Positions 45,697 to 56,748 of a stretch of DNA of 64,000 nt are shown here, piece by piece (within the stretch, counting starts at the first letter, position 1; every line of letters starts with the position of its first letter). The stretch spans positions 92,879,383 through 92,943,382 of the forward strand of contig CM023532.1 in NCBI GenBank assembly GCA_013350335.1, read 5' to 3'. The notes under the pieces were generated by a model. It did not search any database. It was not told the DNA's origin and saw nothing but the letters and a program-made list of their open reading frames with translations. A program made the translations under genes and the position numbers. Source of the DNA: Chimonanthus salicifolius (lineage: Eukaryota; Streptophyta; Magnoliopsida; Laurales; Calycanthaceae).

Positions 45697-46913
45697 CCTA
45701 AGTCATTCAGTTAATTTAAGTTTATTAATTGCTTGAGTTTGGTTTGAGTTGAAATGAATGATGGGTTAAGTTGAGTTTAATTTATTAGTTAAGTTAAATT
45801 AAATGAATGACTTAGGTTGGGTGAGTTGAATAAATGAGTTGGATGAATATGTATTTTTAATGCAAGTGAGTGAAGTGTGTGAATGAGAGGGGAAGTGTTT
45901 TAAATTCCAAATTTTGAGCAAGGAAAAACGTTGGTGCATGGGAGACATTACCATGCATGTAACCCCCATTTAGGTGATGAATAAAATGGGAGTTACATTT
46001 TGAATGGGAGTTACACTTTGAAATTACATAGAATGCATAGGGACGTTGGATGCATGAGAATATTGCTTGCATGTAACAGCTACAATGGAGTTAGTAGGAT
46101 GGCTGTTTGAGAGGTACAAATGCAAGGATAATGAGAGATCAATAAAGTAGAGAATGCAAATAATCACAAAATTATACATGGAAGACGTTGGTGTAGTTTG
46201 GATCATTATTTTTATGCAAATAAACCCCAAAGTTGGAGCTGCTGTTTATGAAGTTACACAAAGAGATAATGGCATTTCAAATTCAACTCTTGGTTTACAT
46301 GTTGAAGGTAGGGCTAAAACCGTTGGAGCCTAGGAGAGTTTCATTTTTTTAAATGAAACTCTCACATGCAAAGGTAATGAGAAAAGGAGTTAAGAAGTGG
46401 GGGTTACACAAGTTCAATCAACAAGGGACGTTGGGAACATGGGGAGGTTTCATCTCATGATGAAACCCCCAAGTAACATAAAGTTTAGGGTAAAGGCAAT
46501 GGGAGTTACACAAGGTTAATCTTGGGCTGATTTTGATTAAACAAAGGGTGCCCATTTCTCTCTCTCTCTCTCTCTCTCCCTTTCTCTTGGCCGTTCTCTG
46601 TCTTCCCAAACACTAAGAACAGCAGCTGGGTGTTAATCAGTCCTTGGATTGATCCCTTTTTCATCAAGACAAGTTCAGCAAAAGGGAAGGAACAAGCGGG
46701 AGTGAAGATCAAGTGGTGGAGTCGCGAAAACGGTAGGTTTTTCGATGAACAATTTTTAAATCATGATCCGGCCATTGGATGGCCGAATCTAACAAAGGTT
46801 AAATATTGGTTAGAAGTACATGAATGAGATCAAAAGAGGGACCATAGGGTTCGGCCCCATTGGATGGCCAAACCCCATGGAAATAATTGATTTATTTAGA
46901 TGGTTTTTGGAAA
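45697..46913 (+). other. Single-copy centre of D
   Basis: 1217 bp: 'gagttgaat' and 'gggtgagttg' words, 'gggagttaca' and 'atgaaactctc' repeats, a (TC)n run near 46558-46577, then 'gcgaaaacggtagg' and the first hairpin (46848). This corresponds to the U3-side region of related LTRs. No gene. Confidence 0.75.
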
Positions 46914-49235
46914 TTAAAACCATACAAATATGGGACTGTTTTTTAGATGATTTTAAGTGTGTGTTTTAAAAAGGTGAAAACATAAATAAGGAAGTTTGTT
47001 TTGGACATAGATGAATGATTAAGAAATTCAAAACCAAATGTCATAGGGTTCGGCCACCATGGAGGGCCGAACCCCATGCAAATAATGGTTTGATTTTGAT
47101 GTATTTGAAACATATAAACCATGAAGTTGGTGGACTGTTTTGGGTTATTATTTAAGATGCAAATACATGTTTTAGAATGGTTAAAAACATGGATTTGGGT
47201 GCTGGTTTCAGACCCAAGATAAAGGGTTAAAGGTTCAAAAGTAATTTCATGGTGTTCGGCCAATAAGCATGGCCGAACCCTATGAAATTGGGCTAATTTT
47301 AGGATGGTTGTATGAAGGGTAAAAACATGATTTTAATATACTATTATTACATGATTAATTGAGGTTTAAAAACAGTAAACGTAATCATTGGGTTCAGCCA
47401 TCATAGAGGGCCGAACCCCATGCAAAATGATGTTGGTTTTCATGTTGAGAACCCCATGGAAACCATGGAAACCATGAAAACCCATGGACTGTTTTGTGGA
47501 ATAATTAGGTTAAGTTTATGATGGACATTAGGTATTATTTATATGCTTTGATTTAAGAATAATATATGTTGTTTATGGAGTTAGTATGTGTAAGTAATCA
47601 GCCAACATGAATGATGGAAATTGCGGATAAAATCACATTGGTGAGGTTCGGCCATGTGTATGGCCGAACCCCACTAATGGTAATTGTGGGACATAATGGT
47701 TGGTTTATATGAAGATATGGAAGGTTTAAGAAGGATCAAATTAAGTGGTGAGGTTCAGCCGTGTGTATGGCCGAACCCCACTAAAAATGGTTTTATGTTT
47801 GGTGATGGAAGTTAGCTAATTTAAAGCAAAGGTTGGTCTCAATGGCACAATCGTAATTATGGCTGAAATGATAAAAAATAAAATGATCATATGATGGGAT
47901 AAATGGGCTAAAACCAAAGTAGTAAGGTTCAGCCATAATGTATGGCCGAACCCTACCAAGGTTCATTTAGAAGTTTGGGTAATTAGATAGGTTTTAATTA
48001 AATAAATGAATGACAAAAGTTTTAATGGATGAGGTTCGGCTATGGCTTTGGCCGAACCCCACTAGGTGGTTCTTGGAACATTAAGCTTTGCTGGAAATTA
48101 GGTGGATAAATGATTAACTTGCTGCCATGTACATAGGGTATTCGGATTTTTAGAACGGTGAGCGAGCCGTGATCGGAAGACGGTCCAAAGGAAGGATCGA
48201 ACAAAGTAAACTATTGTAGGTTTCCTACCTTATTGTAACCACATAACTTATTTGCTGTTTTATGTTTATTTGAATAAGTTATTTGAATCAAATGATATAT
48301 TTACAAATGGCATGTTTGCATAGACATCTCATGCATGGCATGGGATGATGGTGTTGTAACCGGAGGCCACACTCCGTCGGGGCGTCCGAAAGACCACTGT
48401 GGGGTACCCTGATGATGAGAATCCCATCAGGAGGAATCCGGAGGCCACACTCCGTCGGGGCGTCCGAAAGTCCATTGTGGGTTACCTTGACGATGAGAAT
48501 CCCGTCAAGTGATGTCTATGTTGAATGGTGATGGGTGGGACTCATTACATGTTCATTTCATACATAGCATGTTTTTATTGAATTTTGTTACACATGTACT
48601 ATCATTATATTATTTGTATGTTTGACTAACCAAGTGGTAGCCCTATTCGGAAACACTACTGGGTGCGTTGATCTAACGCCCTATCTATATCCTTAGTGGA
48701 TGATGCAGGGAAAGGAAAGAACGTGGTTGGAGAAGAGGACCAAGTACGGAAACTTGGGCGATTTGAATGATTGGAATGGACTATGAATGGATTATTTATG
48801 GACTTGTTATTTGATTTATTTGGACAATGTAATTTGTTTATTAGATCTTGGCATGTAATAAGTAGTTAAGTAGATGCTATGGTTGGATTTATTTGAATGG
48901 TTTGGAATGAATAGTAGACTAAGGTTATATAATAATTTTGGAGAATAAATAAGGTACTTTGCTATCTAATAATGGAAAGTTGGATTAGTCATAGGATCTA
49001 TTATAACCTCAGTTAGATTTAGACTAAATTAATTCCGCTAGTTATATATGTACCATGTGCGGAACAGTTTTATGGACTTAGTTCATACGCGCATGGGCTT
49101 GGCCAGTTAAGGGTCGGATTTAGAGATCCGAACTTAACTCGCGTCGTGACATTCCGCCCCGATCACTTGTTGATTATTATTATTTAAAAAAAAAATAAAC
49201 TCTGAAAATTAGAGTGAAAAGGGCGGGGTGTTACA
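46914..49235 (+). repeat. Right inverted arm of D
   Basis: 2322 bp, the normal 3' part of the LTR. Hairpins lie near 47049, 47256, 47392, 47645, 47753, 47930 and 48034, the structured module at 48358-48512, then 'gcgcatgggcttggccagttaaggg' and the U5 end. The 106-codon open frame at 46943-47263 (minus) is repeated exactly at 45347-45667 (plus) only because the arms are identical. Confidence 0.93.
48358..48512 (+). repeat. Duplicated structured module in D right arm
   Basis: Two adjacent units, each 'ccggaggccacactccgtcgg', 'ggcgtccgaaag', 'cactgtgggg' and a stem of type CTTGACG-atgagaatcc-CGTCAAG. The second stem in the first unit is CCTGATG/CATCAGG, the paired counterpart of CTTGACG/CGTCAAG. 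Confidence 0.8.
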
Positions 49236-49240
49236 ATTTC

Positions 49241-49345
49241 AAATACACTATGTGGGGAATTACACCCTCACAAATAGAGTAGGAATTTTAATTACACAAT
49301 CCTAGTTTTTGAAAGGCTTAACCTACTCCAGTCTACTTCCATATC
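49241..49345 (-). mobile_element. Copia LTR remnant between D and E
   Basis: It carries 'tgtggggaattacaccctcac' and 'gaaaggcttaacctactcc', which match in reverse the Copia LTR at 7647-8598. It joins 43370 to 52544 once D and E are removed. Confidence 0.5.
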
Positions 49346-52300
49346 TGTAACGCCCCGCCCTTTTTCACTCGCTTTCTGAAAATCAGAGTCTATTTTTTTG
49401 TTTTTATAAACAGAAGAGTGAGCAAGAGTGGGACATCACGACGCGAGCTAAGTCCGAACTTCTAAAGTCCAACCCTTAACTGGCCAACCCTATGTGTGCA
49501 TGGACTAAGTCCATGAATACGGTTCACACATAATAATATAAACATGCGGATTAAATCATAAACTGTGGAATATAATAGAACGTAAATCTATTCCATTTTA
49601 GATAGCAAAGTACTTTATCACTTAATCAAATTACCTTAAATTAATTATCCAAAATAAATCATTCAAAACATAACAAAATTATCTAAGTTATTACATGCCG
49701 AATTCTAGCTACTCAAATTACAAGTCCATGACTAACTTAAAATAAAATAACATTAAACATATCCAAGCTCCTATGCTTGGCTGCGTTCAGAATCATCATT
49801 TCCTTCATTCCCTATGTCATTCACTATGGTAGAAATAGGGTGTTAGAACAACGCGCCCAGTAAGAATTCCAAGTAAGGCTAACACATGGTGAGTACAAAA
49901 TCCATATATATAACATAATCATAAAACCATGTAAAAACAATGCCATGCCATATGTCTTATGCAGTGAGTCCCACCCATCACAATCAAATGTATCCTTTTG
50001 ATGGAATTCTCCTCATCAAGGTATCCCCACAGTGGTCTTACGGACACCCCGTCGGAGTGTGGCATCCGGTTAACTCTTGATGGGATAATACACATCAAGG
50101 TATCCCCCACTGGTCTTACGGATGCCCCGTCGGAGTGTGTCCTCCGGTTACCAATCCTTCACCCCATGCCATGCATGAGATGCTAATGAAACACATGCTA
50201 TTTTAAATTATAAACATAGCATTAAAACTCACATTTGGAACATATAATTTTACAACATACTTCATCAAAATAAGATAAAAACCGTCATACACAAACCCAT
50301 GGTTTCAAAGAGGTAGAATCATACCAATGACAACTAGTTTGACCTTGCGTTCTCGTCCGAAAACCGTTCACGATCGTATACCATTTGTAAGGTCCCGTCA
50401 CCTTGTTACATATCAACAAGTCAAACTAAAGTCTCATTTGATTTACAATAATGTCCAAATCCATAAACACACTTTGTGGGGTTCGGCCATACACCATGGC
50501 TGAACCTCACTCACTTGGTTTTAGTGCCTCTCTTGACTTATTCATCATTCATCACTAAATTAATCATTTAAACCTTTAACATAAATCCATAAACCAACCT
50601 TAGTGGGGTTCGGCCATACAACATGGCCGAACCTCACTCACTTGATTTGGTCCCTCTTTGATCTATTACTCCATCACCATTATTTAATCACTTAACAATT
50701 AATCATCTACCCTTGGTAACCACCTAAGTCCATAAAACATTCCTCATGGGGTTCGGCCATACACCATCGCCGAACCCATGATCTTTCATTTTCTTGCCTG
50801 TATTTACAACTTTGCCATTTATACAAAGCCATAACCATTAACATAATCCATAACACACACACACATATATATATAATTAAATCCCTTATTTCCTTGTTCA
50901 ATCCTCCATTCATTTAAACATGCAAAACAACTCTAAATGTTCCTTTAATATGTTCCAACAAATGATTCATGGGGTTCGGCCATACACTATGGCCGAACCC
51001 ATGGTATCTTATCTCCATATTTTATCATCTTAAGTTCATAACCAAGTCCCTCCATGGGATGGTTTATATCATATCCTTGGATCTTTATTTACAACTTCAA
51101 GTCCATACATATGACTTCATTTAAATCTTCCATTATAATCAAATACTCTTCCATGGGGTTCGGCCATACAACATGGCCGAACCCTATGGTTCCTTATTTT
51201 CCTTAAAATTGTATCATACCCATATGGTTTGATCTTTTAATGGTTCCCATTCATACATCCATCTAAAACCCTTTAAACCTTTCAAAATCATAAGCATACA
51301 TCTATGATTTCCATCTTTCCAATCCATTAAAAAAATATAACCAATGTCCTTCCATGGTGCATGGCCGAACCCTATGGTTCATCCTTTCCATTAAAACAAC
51401 ACATTCGTCCATTAATTTTTCTTCCATGGGGTTCGGCCATGCATTATGGCCGAACTCTATGGTTCCTTATTTCCTCTTTTAAATCCAATCACCATGATCA
51501 TAACCTTTGATGGGATTCTTGTATATACCATTTAAGGTTTAGCCATGTAATGGCCGGACCATGTTTCCTTACTTATTAAAAGTCTATCAAAATACCTACC
51601 TATTCCGCGACTCCTCCGGTTTTCCTTCGCTCTGACTTGTTCTTTCAATATTTTCTTTCCTTAGCCTCTTCCTCCTTCCTTCTTACTTCTTTGGCCAAGA
51701 GTGAGACTTGAGAGAGAGAGAGAACGAGTGTTCGGCCTTGGGAGAACTTGAGAGAGAGAGAGTTCAGCCTTGAGAGAACTTGAGAGGGAGAGAGTCTAGA
51801 ATGCAACCCTTAGTCTTTTCTTTGTTTTTCAATGGGATACAACCAAGGGTGGTGTCCTTTGGTGACACCCCTTTGTAACTCTCATTTTTATTAACTTCCA
51901 TCCTTAATGCTCCACTTGGGGGTTTCATCCATGAGATGAAACTCCCAAGGCTCCAACGGTGTGCCTTTGTTTGAATTTTTGTAACAACATGAAACCGTCC
52001 ATCTCCCCTTTAGTTCTCATTTGGGGGTTTCATCCATGAGAACAAACTCCAAGGCTCCAACGTGTAAGCCATTGTTTGAATTTTGAAACAAGAAACCACC
52101 TTCAACTTCACACTCCACTCACTTGAGATGAATATCCCCATAACTTCCCATCCAACTCATTTAATTCAACTCATCCATTTAACTCAACGCACCTCTTTAA
52201 TTCAACTCATTTAATTCACTTGAATCAACTCAATTATTTGACTCCATTTCTAACTCAAATCAGCCCCAACCTAATTAAGCTTGGACTCACTTGGTGGTCA

Positions 52301-52538
52301 ACCAAGTCAAACGCTATCCATTGGGTCCCAATTGGACATTTTGACCCAATTACCAATCTTGACCCAATTGAATACATCTTACCCAATTATTTCAATTGCA
52401 ACCATATCCACAATCCGTTGGGTCTTAATTGGGCAATTGACCCCATACTTTACTCATCTAAGGTCCATATCTAATAATTCACAAATTAAATGGGCAAATT
52501 TCATATATATTAATAACTTGAAAATCCAAGGTGTTACA
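49346..52538 (-). mobile_element. Solo LTR E
   Basis: It starts (plus-strand view) 'tgtaacgccccgccc' at 49346 and ends 'ggtgttaca' at 52538, 3193 bp, with TSD ATATC at 49341-49345 and 52539-52543. It has the structured module (49985-50160), about eight hairpins (50477-51560), a GA-rich tract near 51710-51790, repeated 'gggggtttcatccatgaga' and the U3-side 'ttgacccaatt' words. Confidence 0.93.
50477..51560. repeat. GGTTCGGCC hairpin array in solo LTR E
   Basis: Units near 50479, 50608, 50749, 50972, 51158 and 51428 are clear. Those near 51355 and 51535 have lost one arm (tggccgaacc alone; ggtttagcc..ggccggacc). Confidence 0.85.
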
Positions 52539-52543
52539 ATATC

Positions 52544-52610
52544 TCTCTATTTTTTATAGTGGTTCAAGCTCCTTGCTTTAATCTACTTCACAAGATTATG
52601 CTAATTTAGA
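52544..52610 (-). mobile_element. Copia LTR remnant right of E
   Basis: 'ttttttatagtggttcaagctcc' and 'taatctacttcacaag' match the Copia LTR words seen at 14650-14700. Confidence 0.4.
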
Positions 52611-54832
52611 TACAAGAAATGGGTCAATTACCCAATTAAGACCCAATGGGTCATAGATGAGCTTAATTTTGAAGCAATGGGGCAAGTTAATTATATTATT
52701 TGAATGGAATAATTAATGTGTTAAAATCCACCTCATCAAGTGAGGTGGCACGTATGTGATGTGGCATTGCCATGTGGCATGCATGTAAACCAACTAGACA
52801 AGGTGCCAGATCATCAAATGATATGGCTAAGATGGGACCCACGTGCCATGTGGTGACCAAGTCACCACGTGCCATGTGGTGACCAAGTCACCACATGCAT
52901 GGTCGGCTATGTCATGGTTGACTTGGTCAACCACTAATGAGTTCAAATGAATTAAGTGTTTGAGTTGAGTGGCTTGAGTTGAGAAGATGGAGAGTCTCCA
53001 TCTCAAGGTGACTTGATGGAAGTCTCCTTGGTTAAGCCAAGGGACACCTTGGTTAGATACAACCTTAATGTGGGGAAGTGAAAGGGTTTGGGCTGTCATA
53101 CAAGAGACACAAACAAAGGGGCTGCTCACACTCCTTGGCCGACTCCCACACATTGAAACAAAAGGTTTTTCCTCTTCTCCTCTCTCTCTCTCTCCCATTT
53201 CTATCTTATACTTGGAGAAAATCGGAGAGCAAGGAAGGAAGGAAGAAGGATTAAGGAAGGAAAGGACAGACCAAAAGAAAAGAAGGAGACGAGAAAGAAG
53301 GTATGTGTAAAGTTTAACAATATGGGATTAAGGCTAAGGGAAACCATAGGTTTGGCCATGGTGTGGCTGAACCTATGGGTTCCACAATTGGTTGGAATGG
53401 ATGGCAGATTGTGTTAGAGCCATGGAATTGGTAATCCATTCAAGGAATGGATATGTGTTAAAATAAACAACCAAAGGTTTGAATCCAAGACCATGTTGTA
53501 ATGGTACAAAGATTAAATGTATTATGGAAAAGACCTTAACCTTGGCTAGAGGGTAGAGTATAATCACTAAGACTTATAGAAATGATAATACCTATGTTTA
53601 AAAATAATAAGGAATGGATTTCATGAAGAAGGGCCTAGCCATACATGCAAACAAAAAGGACTGACAAAGAGTCAGTCGACTGAATCGCTAGATTGAGTCC
53701 ATTGAATTGGTGTTGGCCGAATAGAAAAGGGTTATCTGGGAGTTTCAGCAGACTGAATCTTATGATTCAGTAGACTGAACATGGACTGGCTGAAAATATT
53801 TGGATTCTATTGGTGTTTCAGCCGACTGAATCTAGGATTCAGTCTACTGAACATAGATGTACCAAACAAGTAAAGTGGTCTGGTGTGTTTCAGTCGACTG
53901 AATCATAGATTCAATCGACTGAAGGTATGCTTTTCTAACACTTAAAGAGTTGGTTGATAATTCAGCTGATTGAATCCTTGATTCAGTCGACTGAATGTAT
54001 ACTGGCCGAAGACACAAATAATTTGATTCAAAGTCAGTCGACTAAATCTGTGATTCAGTCGACTGAAAAGACATTGACCGAGAACATAGAGGGTGTCAAC
54101 CAAAAGTCAGCCGACTGAAAGGTTACAGGTCAAGTATGTAAAGTACTTAGTGGTGTTTCAGCCGACTGAATATTGTATTCAGTCGACTGAAAGTCTGCGG
54201 GTAAGGCAGAAAATAGTAATTGGGCATGATTCAGTCGACTGAATTGAAAAGTTTGATTTTTGGTTTATTTTTCCAGATGTCATGTGTAACTGGTAGGATG
54301 TAAGGAGTAATTAAATTAAAAGGAAAATCAAATTGATTTATATATGTGATTAAATTTAATAAGGTAAAGAGGTTCGCAAAGGGTTTACGATTCGTTTCGA
54401 CGTAACCATTATCGTTGTCGTTATCATCACAAAACCACAAGGACAATAAATCGGACGTTGGTAGGATTCCTACCTTATTGACACAATGGATTACATATGT
54501 TACGGGCTTTATTTCCAAATATGATGATTTACTTTGGTTAAACAAATGGTTTATGTTTTATGAACTGAATTTCAATAATATTATGTAATTTGATATGAAA
54601 TGGTATTTTTGCATTCATTATCTCATGCATGGCATGGGAGGGAATACATGGGACCAGCAAGCCAAGTTATGAGCGGTGCAGACATGATTTGGGTTTGAAA
54701 CTAGCTTGTATGAAGGTATGTAAACTACTGATATGTTGGCCTTGTCCGAGATTGCTAGGAATGGGTACGGCGTAATTTGGGCCAAAGAGCTCCTGAGTAT
54801 ATAGTCCCGAAACCCTACGCAGAGGGCTGCCA
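52611..54832 (+). mobile_element. LTR fragment I1 with CAGTCGACTG palindromes
   Basis: It begins inside the 'gggtcaattacccaatt' region (the 5' tip is missing) and carries CACCTCATC/TGAGGTGGC, 'ggttgacttggtcaacca', 'gagacgagaaagaaggtatg', one GTTTGGCC hairpin (53349) and then the CAGTCGACTG array. It continues with 'ctcatgcatggcatgggaggg' and 'gggccaaagagctcc', and breaks off at 'ccctacgcagagg' (54832). Confidence 0.7.
53660..54245. repeat. CAGTCGACTG palindrome array, copy 1
   Basis: Paired units such as TTTCAGTCGACTGAATC-n-GATTCAATCGACTGAA recur roughly every 60-100 bases (for example near 53675, 53750, 53818, 53887, 53960, 54033, 54160, 54228). Variants are mostly single transitions (cagccgactg, cagtagactg). 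Confidence 0.9.
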
Positions 54833-55791
54833 AGAGAGAGAGGGAGAGAGTGAGATGAGAAGAATGAGGTCAAAAGTCTCCTTTCCATCTTGTCTAGGGT
54901 TTGCTTGGGTTAGACTCCACCCTCTTCAATGTGGAGTTTTCCCCATGAGTCCATTGACCAAACAAGGGAGTGCATGCCCTTCACATGGCACATACCACTC
55001 TCATCCCCAACGGTTTTGGCTTGGTTTCCTTTGGTGGTTTGGTGGTTTCCATGAGATGGAACCACCACCTTTCCTTTGACCAATGTATTCCCTCCACCTA
55101 AGCTCTTTGTCTAGCCAAGGGGGTGCATGCCCTCCACATGGCACACACCACCCTCATCCCAACGGTTTTGATGGAGTGGTTTCCATGAGATGAAACTACC
55201 CACTTGACTCACTCCATCTTTTGATCTTTTATGTGACTCACTCCATTTAAATGCAACTCATTTCCCAACTCAATCATTTATATCTAGCTTAGGTGATTCA
55301 ATTAAATAATTTAATTCCACTTATTTCACTTGATTCACTTTAATTCATCTATAACTCACCCGTGGTTGACCAAGTCAACCATGGTGGCCGGCCCCACATG
55401 TGTCTTGGTCCACACGCCACCTCACTTGATGAGATGGAGTTGGGTCCCACTTGGATTTCCACTCTTACACTTGCCACCTCACTTGATGAGGTGGACCCCA
55501 TGCCTTTGATCAGAATTGGGTCCATGACCTAATTAAATCCATTTCTTACCCATTTACCCTGATGCTCAATCCATCTTGACCCATTGGGTCCCAATTGGGC
55601 ATTTGACCCAATTGACCATCATTGACCCAATTAATTGGAAATAATCCAATCCATGGTCCATTGGACCATACTTGGGCCATTGCCCAACTTTGATCCATCT
55701 AACATCCACTCCATCAATAATTCTTAATTTTTCACAATTAAATCAGATAATAACCAATATATTTATTGTATTAAAAATCAGGGCTATTACA
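54833..55791 (-). mobile_element. Truncated LTR fragment G, 5' part, minus strand
   Basis: The sense start TGTAATAGCCC is at 55791. The body matches 6045-7646: CACCTCACTTGATGAGGTGG, 'ggttgaccaagtcaaccatgg', 'catgagatgga' and a GA-rich tract that stops at 54833. The 3' half is absent. Confidence 0.7.
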
Positions 55792-55879
55792 ATTAAAATA
55801 TACAAGGTTTATTGGTGTTTGAGCTGACTAAATATATTATTCAATCGACTAAAAGTAAACGTAACAAATAAGCAATGGA

Positions 55880-56265
55880 ATCTAATGTGTTTGAGCCGAC
55901 TGAATCAAAGATTCAGTCGACTGAAGGAATACTTAACAAACACGTAACCAATTTGTTGATGATTCATTTGACTGAATCCTTGATTCAGCCGGCTGAATGC
56001 ATACTGGCCTAATACACAGTTTATCTGGTCCAAAGTCGGCTGACTGAATCTCTGATTCAGTCGACTGAAAGAGGGTTGACCAGGGATACGGAAGGTTGAC
56101 TCAGAGTCAGCTGACTGAATCTTGGATTCAGTCGACAGAAATGTAGCGAGTCAAGGAAAGAACAACACTGAATTGGGTTTCAGCTGACTGGTCTGCGGTA
56201 AGATAGAACACTATAGTAGAGTGTGTTTCAGTTGACTGAATCCCTGATTTAGTCGATTGAAATGA
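55880..56265. repeat. CAGTCGACTG palindrome array, copy 2
   Basis: Units near 55892, 55965, 56036, 56108 and 56228 of the form ..GACTGAATC-n-GATTCAGTCGACTGAA, with more substitutions than in copy 1. Confidence 0.85.
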
Positions 56266-56748
56266 AAAGTTGATTTTCAATTGATGTTTCAAGAAAATTT
56301 AGTCAAATTGGAAGGATGTATGGGATGATTTAAATCAAATGGATAATCAAATTGATATATGTATATGATTAAATTGATAAGGTAAAGAGGTGTGATTCAC
56401 TTTCACGCAACGGTTAGCGATTGTTCGTGTGAAACAAGAAAATAACAGTAAATCGGACTTGGGTAGGATTCCTATCTTTTTGAGATGCATATGGATCTTA
56501 TATGTTACTGGTTTGTATTTCAGTACGATGTTTTTTTTGGTAAATCAAATGGAATATGTTTTATGAACTGTTTTCAATGTTATTATGTATTTTGACACGA
56601 AATGACATTTGTGCATCTATAATCTCATGTATGGCATGGGAGGGAATATATGGGGCAGCAAACCAAGTTATGAGCTGTCCGGACATGACTTGGGGCTTGA
56701 GACTAGCTTATGTAAAGCTATGTGAACCATTGATTTGTTGGCCTTGTC

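Larger units (their letters stand above)
43376..49235. mobile_element. Element D: palindromic LTR-derived element with one TSD pair
   Basis: Both ends read TGTAACACCCCGCCC...GGGCGGGGTGTTACA, and the flanks are ATTTC (43371-43375, 49236-49240). The arms 43376-45696 and 46914-49235 are inverted copies of the 3' half of the family LTR, almost identical: in the stretches I compared only a handful of bases differ. The unpaired centre (45697-46913) is the 5'-side LTR region in plus orientation, lacking the usual LTR 5' tip. Read from 45697 to 49235 it is a normal plus-strand LTR short of its first few hundred bases; the left arm is an extra inverted copy. Confidence 0.93.

Noticed and set aside
43376..49235. 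D as a class II DNA transposon with 2.3-kb TIRs
   Set aside because: The arms are the 3' half of a known LTR in this window and the ends are LTR tips with a 5-base TSD; no transposase.
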